Virus record (IMG/VR): IMGVR_UViG_3300025889_015902
Span: 1-43,159 of that record
DNA: 43,159 bases
Direction: 5' to 3' (one strand)
Origin: a virus
Position numbers and translations under genes: made by a program. The notes beneath the pieces were generated by a model. It had not been told where the DNA came from. It made no database searches and saw only the letters and a list, made by a program, of their open reading frames with translations. This document shows, piece by piece, positions 33,267 to 41,948 of the stretch. The stretch's first letter is position 1, and every line of letters starts with the position of its first letter.

Positions 33267-33872
33267 TTAAATAAGTGAACATTGGCCGTTAGAACATAGA
33301 ATTTCAGTTACAATAGAATTAACTTTTGTATATTTGTTTTGGGTTGAGAAGTCTAATCCTTCTTTTACTAAATGCATATATGAGCCAGGGTTTGAAGGTG
33401 TTGATACGAAATCCCAACATAACAATTCAAAGTCATCTTGTACTTCCATTAATTCACCTACTTGTTTTAAGGAACCCATTCCTCTAGAAGATACTCCAAC
33501 AGTTATACCACTATCAATAAGCGCTTTAAGGATATTACCTGATGGAGTAGGCAAGATCTCAATCTTACCCATAACATTGTCATTGTCCCACCACATATCT
33601 TTAATATTGTGTGAAACGTTTTTTAAGTTAATTACTGAAGATTCTGGGTGGTCTAATTCTCCCATGGCTCTATTTTCTTTAACGAGCTCATTGTACTTGT
33701 CAATTTCTCTTTCCCATAAATCTTTAGAGTAGTAACGACCATTACCGTTTTTTACTTCGGCAGTCGCTAGAACACCCTCTACTATAGGGTTACCTCTTTC
33801 AGAAACCTTACCCTCTGTTAAGGATACAGGATTTACTTTAAAGAGTTGAGTTTCGATGAGTACTTTTTTCAT
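33267..33872 (-). CDS. 21: Prohead core protease (T4 gp21 family, peptidase S77)
   Basis: The protein has 201 residues (T4 gp21 has 212). Catalytic regions are visible: AMGELDHPESS with His75, and GITVGVSSRGMGSL with the serine at 128 or 129. WWDNDNVMGKIEILPTPSG between them is also conserved. The enzyme cleaves scaffold, capsid and internal proteins after Glu during head maturation. The predicted capsid site is at Glu60/61. It starts 1 base after the preceding core protein gene and 10 bases separate it from the ParB-like gene, so the whole core region is one operon. Confidence 0.92.
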   Translation of the reverse strand: MKKVLIETQLFKVNPVSLTEGKVSERGNPIVEGVLATAEVKNGNGRYYSKDLWEREIDKYNELVKENRAMGELDHPESSVINLKNVSHNIKDMWWDNDNVMGKIEILPTPSGNILKALIDSGITVGVSSRGMGSLKQVGELMEVQDDFELLCWDFVSTPSNPGSYMHLVKEGLDFSTQNKYTKVNSIVTEILCSNGQCSLI

Positions 33873-33873
33873 C

Positions 33874-34890
33874 TTATTCTTCGGTTTGAGTTTCGTCTAC
33901 TACTTCTTTTTTAGCGTATTTTTTACCGCACATTTTTTCGTAAAGTGATTCCATTTTAGCTTTTTTCTTTTCAAGCTCTTTTACTTCACGTTGCATATCT
34001 TTCATTTTCTTTTTATCTACCAATTCAGATAAATTTTCATCCTCGGTAACCATAGAAATTCTTTGATTTTTGCCTTCAATAATTTCGTCTAATGCTTCGA
34101 TTTGCATTTCTAGAGTAGCAATTTTTCCGTTTTTCTCGATTTCAGCAAGTTTAGAATCAGTTGATTCTTTTTTCATCTTTTTCTTTTCGATTGCTTCACC
34201 TTTTTTAACTCCAGCTCCGTAAGCATCTTGTTCGCCTTTATCTTTGGCAGCAACATCTTTTGAACCTTTGTCATCACGTTGAAATTCAGAATAACCTTCT
34301 ACGATGTCTAATAAATTAATTCTACCTTCATTCATAGGGACCTTTTCCATTTTATCGGTCTTTGAAGCTTTTAACCCAGGCAATTCGTCAGTATAACCAA
34401 CACCTTTTTCTCCAAATTGACCGTCTTTAACATAGTGTAATCTATCTTTAGCTAAATTTTTAGCTACGATTTCTTTTAACTCATCAACTGATTTATCTGC
34501 ATTTTTAGGATCTTTCATTTCAGTATAATATCCCTCTAAGAATGCTTCACCATAAACGTTATCTATGTTTTTAGGATCTTTATAATCAAAGTTTTTTTCT
34601 TCAAGATCAGTTACTTCTTTTGAAGTTTTCTTTTCTTCAGCTTTTGCTTCAACAAGATTATCATTAAAGATTTTAAACCAATCAGGATTAACAGGTTTAG
34701 GAGTTACAATACCCCAAATATTTTCTGAAATGATGTGGTTATGTTTTAAGCTAGCAACTGTTTCGTTTAAAGTAGCAGCGTTACGAATAAGGTTCGGAAA
34801 TTGTCTTTTTGCGTCTTTTACAAACACATCTGTATTTCCTTTACCCTCTTTAATCAAGTTGTACTGTTCTTGTAATGTTTTCTGTTTCAT
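33874..34890 (-). CDS. Putative prohead core protein, unknown family
   Basis: This 338-residue protein is very rich in Lys and Glu and mostly helical. The last ~100 residues (LEMQIEALDEIIEGKNQRIS, later MKDMQREVKELEKKKAKMES) are likely coiled coil. There is no signal, membrane segment or enzyme motif. In T4 the portal is followed by gp67 and gp68, small core proteins, before gp21. The three genes between portal and protease here occupy that place, and this one is the closest to the protease. A role in the internal core is inference from composition and position. The ATG overlaps the previous stop by one base. Confidence 0.72.
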   Translation of the reverse strand: MKQKTLQEQYNLIKEGKGNTDVFVKDAKRQFPNLIRNAATLNETVASLKHNHIISENIWGIVTPKPVNPDWFKIFNDNLVEAKAEEKKTSKEVTDLEEKNFDYKDPKNIDNVYGEAFLEGYYTEMKDPKNADKSVDELKEIVAKNLAKDRLHYVKDGQFGEKGVGYTDELPGLKASKTDKMEKVPMNEGRINLLDIVEGYSEFQRDDKGSKDVAAKDKGEQDAYGAGVKKGEAIEKKKMKKESTDSKLAEIEKNGKIATLEMQIEALDEIIEGKNQRISMVTEDENLSELVDKKKMKDMQREVKELEKKKAKMESLYEKMCGKKYAKKEVVDETQTEE

Positions 34891-35702
34891 TATTCTGGGT
34901 TTTGTAGTAGGTCTTTAATATCTTTAATATAGTCTAAAACTAAATCAGTTGGTTTAACCACAGCATATGAACTAGGGTTATCAGTGTAATACTGAACTGT
35001 TTCGTTTTTAGCATTACTCAACATCTTATAAATATTGTTAAGTTCTTGTTCAATTTGATCAAATGCAGCTATTCTTCTTTTTTGAAATGAATCTGAAGTT
35101 TCTGCTTCAAATAAATTTTTCACTTCTAAACCTGATCCTTTAATTTTATTTGGAACTAATTTATAGCCAAATTTTTTAGTATACATTCCTCCGTTAGCGT
35201 ATTTTTCTTTTTTCTTACCACTAAAAGCATTAGGTGTAGCATATTGAGCTCCTGTTCCAGAAGTAAATGTAGCAGCACCTGCTCCACCACCAGTTGTAGA
35301 TACTTCTTCTAAAGTATTTTTAATTTGCTGGTATTGATCTGGGTAGGTTTTTCTAAGATGGGTTCTGTATTTGTTAAATACATCTTTTAATTCACCAGCT
35401 ATATCTTTAAGATTTTGATCATTTCGACCATCTTCGGTACCCATTAATTGTTGTAATGCTTTTACAGCAGTAGACATTTTCTTTAATGAATCCCCAAATG
35501 AAGCTAATTTAATAACTTTATGGCCTACAGACCCCGTTTCTGGGTTTATTTCGTCTGTTTTAAAATATGTTTTCAAATCATCAGAAAAGAAATCTGTGTC
35601 TTTTACAGGACCATATTTAGCTTCAATACGTTTAATTAAAGCAGGGTCAATATCCTTTGGTTTAAGGGTAACTTCTTTTAATGTGTACTTGTATTTAGCC
35701 AT
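34890..35702 (-). CDS. Putative head-internal protein with capsid-like Gly-rich motif
   Basis: The protein has 270 residues. Residues 132-155 read LEE-V then TTGGGAGAATFTSGTGAQYA, which closely resembles the start of the mature capsid protein (EE, then TGGGAGAGSFNVGTGAQWA). Both follow a Glu-Glu pair that fits a gp21-type cleavage site. Flanking regions are helical and Lys-rich. No other domain is recognised. The gene overlaps the preceding gene by 8 bases and the next by one, within the core operon. It may be cut during maturation, leaving a peptide inside the head. Confidence 0.72.
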   Translation of the reverse strand: MAKYKYTLKEVTLKPKDIDPALIKRIEAKYGPVKDTDFFSDDLKTYFKTDEINPETGSVGHKVIKLASFGDSLKKMSTAVKALQQLMGTEDGRNDQNLKDIAGELKDVFNKYRTHLRKTYPDQYQQIKNTLEEVSTTGGGAGAATFTSGTGAQYATPNAFSGKKKEKYANGGMYTKKFGYKLVPNKIKGSGLEVKNLFEAETSDSFQKRRIAAFDQIEQELNNIYKMLSNAKNETVQYYTDNPSSYAVVKPTDLVLDYIKDIKDLLQNPE

Positions 35703-36552
35703 TTGCTATAGTAAGTTCATCTAAAAGACTATGATATTGAAGTAAATCAACTAAATGATCACTTTTTACAGTACATCTTTTATCTAGTTCAACAATAAGT
35801 TTAGAAACTTCTTGCAACTTAATTTTAACTGCTTTATCAGTTGTTTTCTTGATTTCAGTAGTTAATTTTCCTTGAATATATTTTACTTCAGAATTATAGA
35901 ATTCTTTTAAATGAGAAGTTGAATCTACAGACTCAATAAATTCTTTAAGAATGTGTTTTTGTCTTGAACTTAAATCTGAGTATTTGTCGTTAAATTTCTC
36001 TAACATAATACGATAAGTTAAAGTTCTAAGATCTTTATCGTATGATTTAAACTCTTCAATTACATCATCTTTAACTTCTTTTCTTTTAACAGATGCTTGA
36101 GTTAAATGTTCTAAAAGAGTTACTTTATTATCAATAATTTGATTCGGGTCAGTTGCTTTTTCAGTAGCATATACCTCAAAAAGTGTATAAAGAGCAGCTT
36201 GTGCTTTATAATCATAAAGCTTTGTTCTAAACAAATCATCTACATTATAGTGCTCTTTAAGCTCTTTAATTAAATTATACTTTTCTTTTCTTAATTTAGT
36301 TCTATTAAGTTTTTGAGATGCTTCAACTACAGTTGTAATAATGGCATTAGCTTTACCTTCACCAATATTTTTTGCTTTGAATACAGTCTCGTATAATTTA
36401 TATTCTTTCCCTAACTCGGTATTAACGAAATATTTCTTTAGGATTTTAATGGCAGCGGAGTTACTGCCCGATAATGTATCAGCCGTAATTCGCTTTACCA
36501 ATACCTCAAATAAAATACCGGTATTCTTGAATTTGGAATGTTTTATATACAT
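35695..36552 (-). CDS. Head-module protein of unknown function (portal-proximal)
   Basis: This 285-residue all-helical protein is rich in Lys, Leu and Glu, with no recognised domain. Examples are LFEVLVKRITADTLSG near the start and FNDKYSDLSSRQKHILKEFI further on. I start at the ATG at 36552; the codon before it is only TTG. The late element at 36567-36576 is 14 bases upstream. The gene starts right after the portal gene and overlaps the next core gene by 8 bases. It could be a core or portal-associated protein. Family unknown. Confidence 0.72.
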   Translation of the reverse strand: MYIKHSKFKNTGILFEVLVKRITADTLSGSNSAAIKILKKYFVNTELGKEYKLYETVFKAKNIGEGKANAIITTVVEASQKLNRTKLRKEKYNLIKELKEHYNVDDLFRTKLYDYKAQAALYTLFEVYATEKATDPNQIIDNKVTLLEHLTQASVKRKEVKDDVIEEFKSYDKDLRTLTYRIMLEKFNDKYSDLSSRQKHILKEFIESVDSTSHLKEFYNSEVKYIQGKLTTEIKKTTDKAVKIKLQEVSKLIVELDKRCTVKSDHLVDLLQYHSLLDELTIANG

Positions 36553-36566
36553 CAATAAATATTTTT

Positions 36567-36576
36567 TTATAAATAT
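36567..36576 (-). promoter_or_regulatory. Late-promoter-like AT element after portal gene
   Basis: The minus strand reads ATATTTATAAAAAAATATT, 14 bases before the ATG at 36552. It lies just after the portal stop codon. Confidence 0.5.
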
Positions 36577-36586
36577 GTTAAAATTC

Positions 36587-38485
36587 TTACTCTTTAATAT
36601 TTGATTCGTCTAGAAGTGAGCTTTCATGTTTATCTTCCTCAAATACTAATTGTTTTTTCGCGACTGGGATATTTTTTAACATACCTTTGTGCTTAAGGAA
36701 ATGATTATTTTCTAAAGCAAGGGGTGAACCTCCCTTAAAATCAACCTTAAGTTTATCATTGCTGTTGTAATCATTCTTCATTCCAGCAGAACCTAATCTA
36801 TCCTTACCAAAATTATCATCTTGGGTATTTCGTTTAGATACTTTTTCTTTTGGACGACCTAATTCTGAATCATCTTCATTATAACCAGCAGGCACATTAG
36901 CTGGGTCTGACATTATTCTACCTTGACCATATAATGAAGCTAAATCATGAGGCGTACCATATGATTTACCTGTTTCAACAGGATCATTACCTTCAGATTC
37001 GATTTGAGTCAAACGGAATTTGCGTTTAACATCTTCACGAATCAAGTCTCTGTACTCATCATATTGATCTTCACTTAAGTGGAAGATATTGTCGTAAATC
37101 CAATCTGATGGGAATAATTGGGTTTCCATCATTTGTTGAGCTAGATCCATCTTTTCTTTCATCAATGCTACTCTTTCCTGATCATAAATGATTGAAGGAG
37201 TTGTCATTGATAATTCAAAATTAGCTAATTGTTCATCTCTATAACCTTGAGTATACAAGTGAACTAAAGCAATTTTATATAATTCAGATGTAATAATACG
37301 TTGAATACGCTCAATTGTACGAGCAAAACGAATATCTTGAGCAGCTAATGTAGCTTTACCATCTGTATTTTCATCATAACCCATAAATGCTTTAGGTACT
37401 TTAAGGGCTGCGAATAATTTGTCTCTTAGGTAAGTAACGTCTTCAATACCATCCCATTGTAAACCATTTAGATTTTCAATTTTAGTAGATGTATCATTTC
37501 CTCTTACTGGGATATAGAAATCCTCAAGTAAGTTTTGCATGTTGTATTTTAAGTTATATTCACCTGTTGTTTGATCAACATATGGAGTACGTTTCATTTT
37601 AGAAACTGTTTTTTCCATAAACGCATCAATTTCATTAGGAGGAATAGAACCAACGTTCATATAGTAAATACGTCTTTCAGGTGCACGTACAATTCTGTGA
37701 ATTAACATTGCATCCTCCATCAACGTATATTGTTTAAACAATTTACGAGCTGGTTCGATATAACTTCTACCATAAGGTAAGAAATTCATATCCGTTAATA
37801 AACGGAAGTGAGCCATTTCGTAATTATCAAAAATAATACTTCTACCATCTACTTGGTTGGGAACATTATAATATCCATAATCCGAAGATGAAACACCTTC
37901 TGGGTCAAATCGGTATTTTACTTCGGTTGGATTTTCTTTATCTTGTCCTTCAATTCTTTCAATATGGAAAGCAGTATAAGGAATTACATTATAAACCCCA
38001 TATTTTTCAGCAATTTCTAGTTTTAAAAAGAAATCACCATACTTACACATATTACGAACCCAAGGCCAAAGATTAAATTCGATGTTTAAAACATCATAAA
38101 ATAAATTGTAAAGAATTTTCTGAATATCTTCATCTGAAGAGCGAATAGATAATACTTCACCCATATCATTTTTAAGAGTACTTTCGTCAGCCACAATATC
38201 AAGAGCAGATGCGATAATAGCATCTGTATCCATTGCATCATAATCCGAATAAAGTGAAGGTCTTAAATATTGGTAATTAAAATTGGTTTGTTGACCATAT
38301 AATGAGGTAGAAGAATTAGTATAAATTCTATTAAATCTATCTACTAAGGCATTAGTCTGTAGATCTCCAGTTCTTTGGATACTGTTTACATCAAAGACTT
38401 TAAGTTGATTACCCCCAGCGTTGCGGATAACCACGTCTGTTGAGAATAATCTCTGTAATCGTGAAAATAAGCCTTTATCTGCCAT
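36587..38485 (-). CDS. 20: Portal protein (T4 gp20 family)
   Basis: The protein has 632 residues (T4 gp20 has 524). The conserved core includes YGRSYIEPARKLFKQY (238-253) and MEDAMLIHRIVRAPERR (256-272), with RIYYMNVGSIPP next, all typical of T4-type portals. The N-terminal segment DTDAIIASALDIVADES (87-103) is also conserved. The last ~90 residues are polar and may be a disordered tail. The portal forms the 12-subunit ring for DNA packaging and tail joining. The gene directly follows the terminase gene and has its own late element 12 bases before the ATG. Confidence 0.93.
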   Translation of the reverse strand: MADKGLFSRLQRLFSTDVVIRNAGGNQLKVFDVNSIQRTGDLQTNALVDRFNRIYTNSSTSLYGQQTNFNYQYLRPSLYSDYDAMDTDAIIASALDIVADESTLKNDMGEVLSIRSSDEDIQKILYNLFYDVLNIEFNLWPWVRNMCKYGDFFLKLEIAEKYGVYNVIPYTAFHIERIEGQDKENPTEVKYRFDPEGVSSSDYGYYNVPNQVDGRSIIFDNYEMAHFRLLTDMNFLPYGRSYIEPARKLFKQYTLMEDAMLIHRIVRAPERRIYYMNVGSIPPNEIDAFMEKTVSKMKRTPYVDQTTGEYNLKYNMQNLLEDFYIPVRGNDTSTKIENLNGLQWDGIEDVTYLRDKLFAALKVPKAFMGYDENTDGKATLAAQDIRFARTIERIQRIITSELYKIALVHLYTQGYRDEQLANFELSMTTPSIIYDQERVALMKEKMDLAQQMMETQLFPSDWIYDNIFHLSEDQYDEYRDLIREDVKRKFRLTQIESEGNDPVETGKSYGTPHDLASLYGQGRIMSDPANVPAGYNEDDSELGRPKEKVSKRNTQDDNFGKDRLGSAGMKNDYNSNDKLKVDFKGGSPLALENNHFLKHKGMLKNIPVAKKQLVFEEDKHESSLLDESNIKE

Positions 38486-38497
38486 TTTTTAGTTTTG

Positions 38498-38507
38498 TTA
38501 TAAATAT
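38498..38507 (-). promoter_or_regulatory. Late-promoter-like AT element before portal gene
   Basis: The minus strand reads ATATTTATAACAAAACTA, 12 bases before the ATG at 38485 and 2 bases after the terminase stop. Confidence 0.55.
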
Positions 38508-38508
38508 G

Positions 38509-40083
38509 TTACAATAGCCATTTTATGCTCTCATTTTTGCCTCCTACATCCATATTGTATGGATTGTCGACACTATTGGGAGAATATACACCACTATAAC
38601 TGGTTTTTGTTGATTTAACTGCACCCAATGCTGCTCGAGCTGCATCTAAGCTTTGCTGTTGAAACTTGAGTGACGTATCACGTAGGAACATACCAATCCC
38701 AAATGACATAACCAAGTCATCGTTGTAACCTGTTTGGGCTTCTGGTCTTCCATTTTTCCAAACGAATACTTTCATTTCTTCTAATAATCGTTTTGAGCGA
38801 ATTGTTACTGATCTATCACCAACAAATTCACGGAATTTATTAATACACAACGGTCTAGTACGCATAGACATTGTAAACCCAGGAACCATTTCACTATTGC
38901 CTTCATATACGCGTAAATATGAATCTGCTGTTAATTGATCTGATTTAGGTGAATGGTATAAGTTTCTGTATCCTCTTTCTAAGATAGCATCTAATGTTGC
39001 CCATCCAATGTTAGCATTTTCTACTACTAACATAGCATTATTATATTCGGTAGCTAAACCTGTAAGAAAATATCCAAATTCTTTAGGAGGTAATTGACCT
39101 CTATATTCGGCAACTTGGGTATTAGTTGCAATATCAACTACATGACATGCTGAAAAGTCTTTACCATCACCTCTAGCAACGTCAGCAATTACCATATATT
39201 CTCTAGAGTAATCAGCTGGTTCCCAAATCCATAAGTTTTGGTCTACACCTCTACGTTCAACGGGATCTTTAACAGTTGTTTCTTTAATAAATTCAATCCA
39301 TTCAGAATAAAATACAATATCACCTGAAGTGCTAAAATCACAATCACACTCCTGTGCTGCTAATCTAGGATCACCTAACAATTCATCTTGTCTTTTTCTC
39401 CAATTTTCATCTCGTTCAGGATGTACCCACCAAGGTAATTTAATTGGTAAAAAGTCATTTTCATTATTTTCAGCTGAAACCCATGTTTTATGAAACCAGT
39501 TACCGGTACCATAAGGAGTAGATAATACAATAGCACCACCACCAGTAGCAAGTGTTTGTTGAGCTGAGGCCCAAATCTCACCAATTTGTTCAATAAATGC
39601 TGCCTCATCAATTAATAGCAAAGAAACGGCTTCTGATCGACCAGCATCAGAACTTGCAGAGGTTGCTTTGATTTGGGATCCATTACTTAATCGCAGTGAA
39701 AGTTTATTATTTTCATCTGCATCAATTTTAAGCCATGAAGGTAAATTGTCATACATAAATTTTACCTTCGTAACCATGTTACGGGCTGTTTCTTGCTTTG
39801 TTGCAATACAAAGTACGTTTTTATCTTTATGGAATAACATTAACCACAAAGAATAACCTGCGGACAAAGTTGAGATACCTAACTGTCTTGATTTTAGAAT
39901 AATCGAGTATGGGTTATCTCTTAATAAATGTAATGTTTTTTCTTGAAAAGGATATAAATTGAAAATAACACGGCCACGTTGTGGGTGTTGAATGTGACAG
40001 TATTTTTTCATAAAGTGAGCCGGGTCTTGAGCACACTTTAAGTATTCCTGTCTAATTATTGCTTTTAAATCCTGATCAGCCAT
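38509..40083 (-). CDS. 17: Large terminase subunit (T4 gp17 family)
   Basis: The protein has 524 residues (T4 gp17 has 610). The ATPase part has a Walker A-like ILKSRQLGISTL (62-73), Walker B LLLIDEAAF (155-163) and a coupling motif VLSTPYGTGNW (186-196). The nuclease part has VIADVARGDGKDF (298-310, Asp301), LVVENANIGW and YNDDLVMSFG, which supply the Asp-Glu-Asp set of the RNase H-like fold. In the Walker A-like loop the usual Lys is replaced by Ile. Many T4-like terminases share such a form. The enzyme packages DNA through the portal encoded next. The ATG overlaps the preceding stop (TAATG). No small terminase gene is seen in this window. Confidence 0.95.
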   Translation of the reverse strand: MADQDLKAIIRQEYLKCAQDPAHFMKKYCHIQHPQRGRVIFNLYPFQEKTLHLLRDNPYSIILKSRQLGISTLSAGYSLWLMLFHKDKNVLCIATKQETARNMVTKVKFMYDNLPSWLKIDADENNKLSLRLSNGSQIKATSASSDAGRSEAVSLLLIDEAAFIEQIGEIWASAQQTLATGGGAIVLSTPYGTGNWFHKTWVSAENNENDFLPIKLPWWVHPERDENWRKRQDELLGDPRLAAQECDCDFSTSGDIVFYSEWIEFIKETTVKDPVERRGVDQNLWIWEPADYSREYMVIADVARGDGKDFSACHVVDIATNTQVAEYRGQLPPKEFGYFLTGLATEYNNAMLVVENANIGWATLDAILERGYRNLYHSPKSDQLTADSYLRVYEGNSEMVPGFTMSMRTRPLCINKFREFVGDRSVTIRSKRLLEEMKVFVWKNGRPEAQTGYNDDLVMSFGIGMFLRDTSLKFQQQSLDAARAALGAVKSTKTSYSGVYSPNSVDNPYNMDVGGKNESIKWLL

Positions 40084-40664
40084 TATTTTCCAATTCTCCA
40101 GTACATACGGCCTGATAGAACTGGTTGGAAATCTTGATTAACACCTAGCCCAAAACCGTATACATTTCTTTTTTTACTTCTAAATAACATTTCACCGCCT
40201 AAATAATTTAATTGGTCTGTTCTTCCTTGCAAACCTAAACCCCAGTAAAATTCATTTTTATTTAAATAAATTTCTTTTGTAATTGTAGTTGTAGGAATTA
40301 AAATATTCGTTCTAATGTCTCTTGCTAAGATAGTATTTTGAGTAATAGTATCATTTATAATAGCATATCCTACAGTATCAATTTTGAGGGTATCCGAGTA
40401 GTAATACTTTGCATAATAATCTCTTAAAATAGACAAAGTATCGATAGGCGCCTGGAAAGTATCAATTTCTGTTACAATTTTAGTTTTCCATTTTGGAACA
40501 TAAGTTTCTTTAATGGTTTCAATTGTATCGTATCTTACCTCAATTTTAGTAATTACTTCAGGTTCTACCGGGTCACTATCCCCGTTACAAGAACGCATAA
40601 GGAGAATAATAACCACTAACACTACAATAAGTAGTGATTGGATATTTTTAAAGAAGTCCTTCAA
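40083..40664 (-). CDS. Membrane-anchored protein with beta-rich C-terminus (spanin-like candidate)
   Basis: This protein of about 193 residues starts at TTG 40664. There is no in-frame ATG before the hydrophobic helix, so this start is likely but not certain. Residues 11-23 (SLLIVVLVVIILL) form one membrane helix, then MRSC, and a long Thr/Asp/Ile-rich extracytoplasmic region. The last ~55 residues show alternating patterns (FYWGLGLQGR, then YGFGLGVNQDF and SGRMYWRIGK) like outer-membrane beta strands. One protein touching both membranes would suit a spanin, but no known spanin family is recognised. It overlaps the upstream LysM-like gene by 17 bases and the terminase by one base. Confidence 0.6.
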   Translation of the reverse strand: MKDFFKNIQSLLIVVLVVIILLMRSCNGDSDPVEPEVITKIEVRYDTIETIKETYVPKWKTKIVTEIDTFQAPIDTLSILRDYYAKYYYSDTLKIDTVGYAIINDTITQNTILARDIRTNILIPTTTITKEIYLNKNEFYWGLGLQGRTDQLNYLGGEMLFRSKKRNVYGFGLGVNQDFQPVLSGRMYWRIGK

Positions 40665-41010
40665 GTTCTTTTTTAATTTTGGTAAGCTCTTTTAAACGAG
40701 TTAAAAGCTTTGATTTTTCTGGTTCTTCAGCATCTTTATACTTTTTAACCAACTTTTTCATCTCGTTAGTAGTCTCGCCTAATTTATTAGCAATCTTAGA
40801 TACAGAATCTCCCTTTTTAATTTCAGCATCAGTCGGTTCAACATCCTCATCTTCTTCAGCTAATGCTTGACCTAATTTATCAGCTTTCTGTTGAGTAAGA
40901 TCTAATTCCTTATTTAGGTCTTGTTGTGCTTTAATATCCTCAGGATCTGCTTCAGATAACATAGAGATAATTTCTTCGCGAAGATATGCTTTAAATTCAG
41001 ACTTTTTCAT
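40648..41010 (-). CDS. Small protein with LysM-like segment
   Basis: This 120-residue protein is charged. Residues near 64-88 read EIKKGDSVSKIANKLGETTN then EMKKL, close to the LysM pattern (kGD-x-IA-k-g-x-x-x-eLkkL). The flanks are acidic and helical (coiled coil likely). There is no signal peptide, so if it binds peptidoglycan it must be virion-bound or released by lysis. A chance resemblance is possible, because only one short segment matches. The late element at 41024-41033 is 13 bases before the ATG. It overlaps the membrane protein gene downstream. Confidence 0.65.
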   Translation of the reverse strand: MKKSEFKAYLREEIISMLSEADPEDIKAQQDLNKELDLTQQKADKLGQALAEEDEDVEPTDAEIKKGDSVSKIANKLGETTNEMKKLVKKYKDAEEPEKSKLLTRLKELTKIKKELEGLL

Positions 41011-41023
41011 TTGAATATTTTTG

Positions 41024-41033
41024 TTATAAATAT
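41024..41033 (-). promoter_or_regulatory. Late-promoter-like AT element before LysM-like gene
   Basis: The minus strand reads ATATTTATAACAAAAATA, 13 bases before the ATG at 41010. It overlaps the stop of the NTPase gene and marks the boundary between the accessory operon and the packaging genes. Confidence 0.55.
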
Positions 41034-41563
41034 CATGAAAAAATTACCTTTTTCATCTGTTTAATACGTTCTTCAGTAGTACCTGATAATGTGTTAAAGT
41101 TTTTAATTTTATGAATATACTTATTAGTTAATAATTGGATTGTTTCATCAATCATTTTTCTATAAGCAGCATCAGTTTCTCTAACTCCATTATCTTCGAT
41201 CTCTACTCCTTCAGGAGACACATAAAAAATATAATCATATTCATGAAGCATATTAGCAGCAAAATCACAAAAATCTTGTGCCTCAAGATAATTCATTGAT
41301 TTAGAACATTTTGCAAATGCCATTACATCAATAATAGTACGATCTGTAATGATATTTTCTTGCATTAATTCGCTAGCACGTTCTGCTAAAAATACTGCTT
41401 GACCTTTAACTGTTGAATCTGTGTTTAATGGAATCCCCATTGCCATTAATTCTTTAGAACGTTCTGTTCTAGTAACATAATCTTTAAATTCAGGTACTTC
41501 TTGTAATGCATTTACAAGTGTTGTTTTACCTACTGACATTGTTCCGCAAAGACCTATTTTCAT
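41033..41563 (-). CDS. P-loop NTPase/kinase (NadR-like, AAA_28 type)
   Basis: In this 176-residue protein Walker A GTMSVGKT is at residues 7-14, then LVNAL. Later DRTIIDVMAFAKC resembles the Walker-B-like DR motif of nicotinamide riboside kinase and deoxynucleoside-kinase-like P-loop proteins, and YDYIFYVSPEGVEIEDNGVR is typical of the same group. The likely reaction is phosphorylation of a small substrate, perhaps a nucleoside or NAD precursor. The substrate is unknown. The ATG overlaps the cupin stop (ATGA). Confidence 0.8.
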   Translation of the reverse strand: MKIGLCGTMSVGKTTLVNALQEVPEFKDYVTRTERSKELMAMGIPLNTDSTVKGQAVFLAERASELMQENIITDRTIIDVMAFAKCSKSMNYLEAQDFCDFAANMLHEYDYIFYVSPEGVEIEDNGVRETDAAYRKMIDETIQLLTNKYIHKIKNFNTLSGTTEERIKQMKKVIFS

Positions 41564-41946
41564 GATTGTGAATCTCCTGGTTTAACTCTATAACTATCGT
41601 GATCAAAATGTTGAGTTGATACCTCAAATATACAACTTCCTTCTTCAAGAGCCAACATTTGGTGGGGTTGTCCTGGCATTAGGTGGATACAATCACCTTC
41701 ACTAACTACTTGCTCATGTTCAGTAGCTGTTTCAGTATCAATCCATTTGTAAATAAATTGGCCTTTTGAAATATACCATGCTTCATCTTTAAGCAAATGG
41801 TAATGCATTGAAAATTGTTTTCCCTTTTTAAACACTAAAAGCTTGCCACAATACAGATCATTGTTAATGATCCATAACTCGTAGCCCCAAGCTTTCTCGT
41901 GTCGCTCACCTTGGTAAGGTTGAGCTTCGATTGTTAAATCTCTCAT
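41560..41946 (-). CDS. Single-domain cupin (mannose-6-phosphate isomerase-like)
   Basis: The protein has 128 residues. The first cupin motif is complete: Gly42, His48-Tyr-His50, Glu55 and Gly62 (MHYHLLKDEAWYISKG). The second has GDCIHLMPGQPHQM with His95. These residues bind a divalent metal. The sequence resembles the cupin part of mannose-6-phosphate isomerase/guanylyltransferase, but the family is too broad to fix a substrate. It lies 2 bases after the 88-aa gene and overlaps the NTPase gene, so the small metabolic genes form one operon. A role in sugar supply for the glycosyltransferases is possible but not shown. Confidence 0.8.
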   Translation of the reverse strand: MRDLTIEAQPYQGERHEKAWGYELWIINNDLYCGKLLVFKKGKQFSMHYHLLKDEAWYISKGQFIYKWIDTETATEHEQVVSEGDCIHLMPGQPHQMLALEEGSCIFEVSTQHFDHDSYRVKPGDSQS

Positions 41947-41948
41947 AC

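Noticed and set aside
38498-38507. Plus-strand T4 late promoters (TATAAATA) facing right at each gene start
   Set aside because: They would transcribe antisense to every gene. The extended conserved bases lie on the side toward the minus-strand ATG, so I treat the element as a minus-strand signal.
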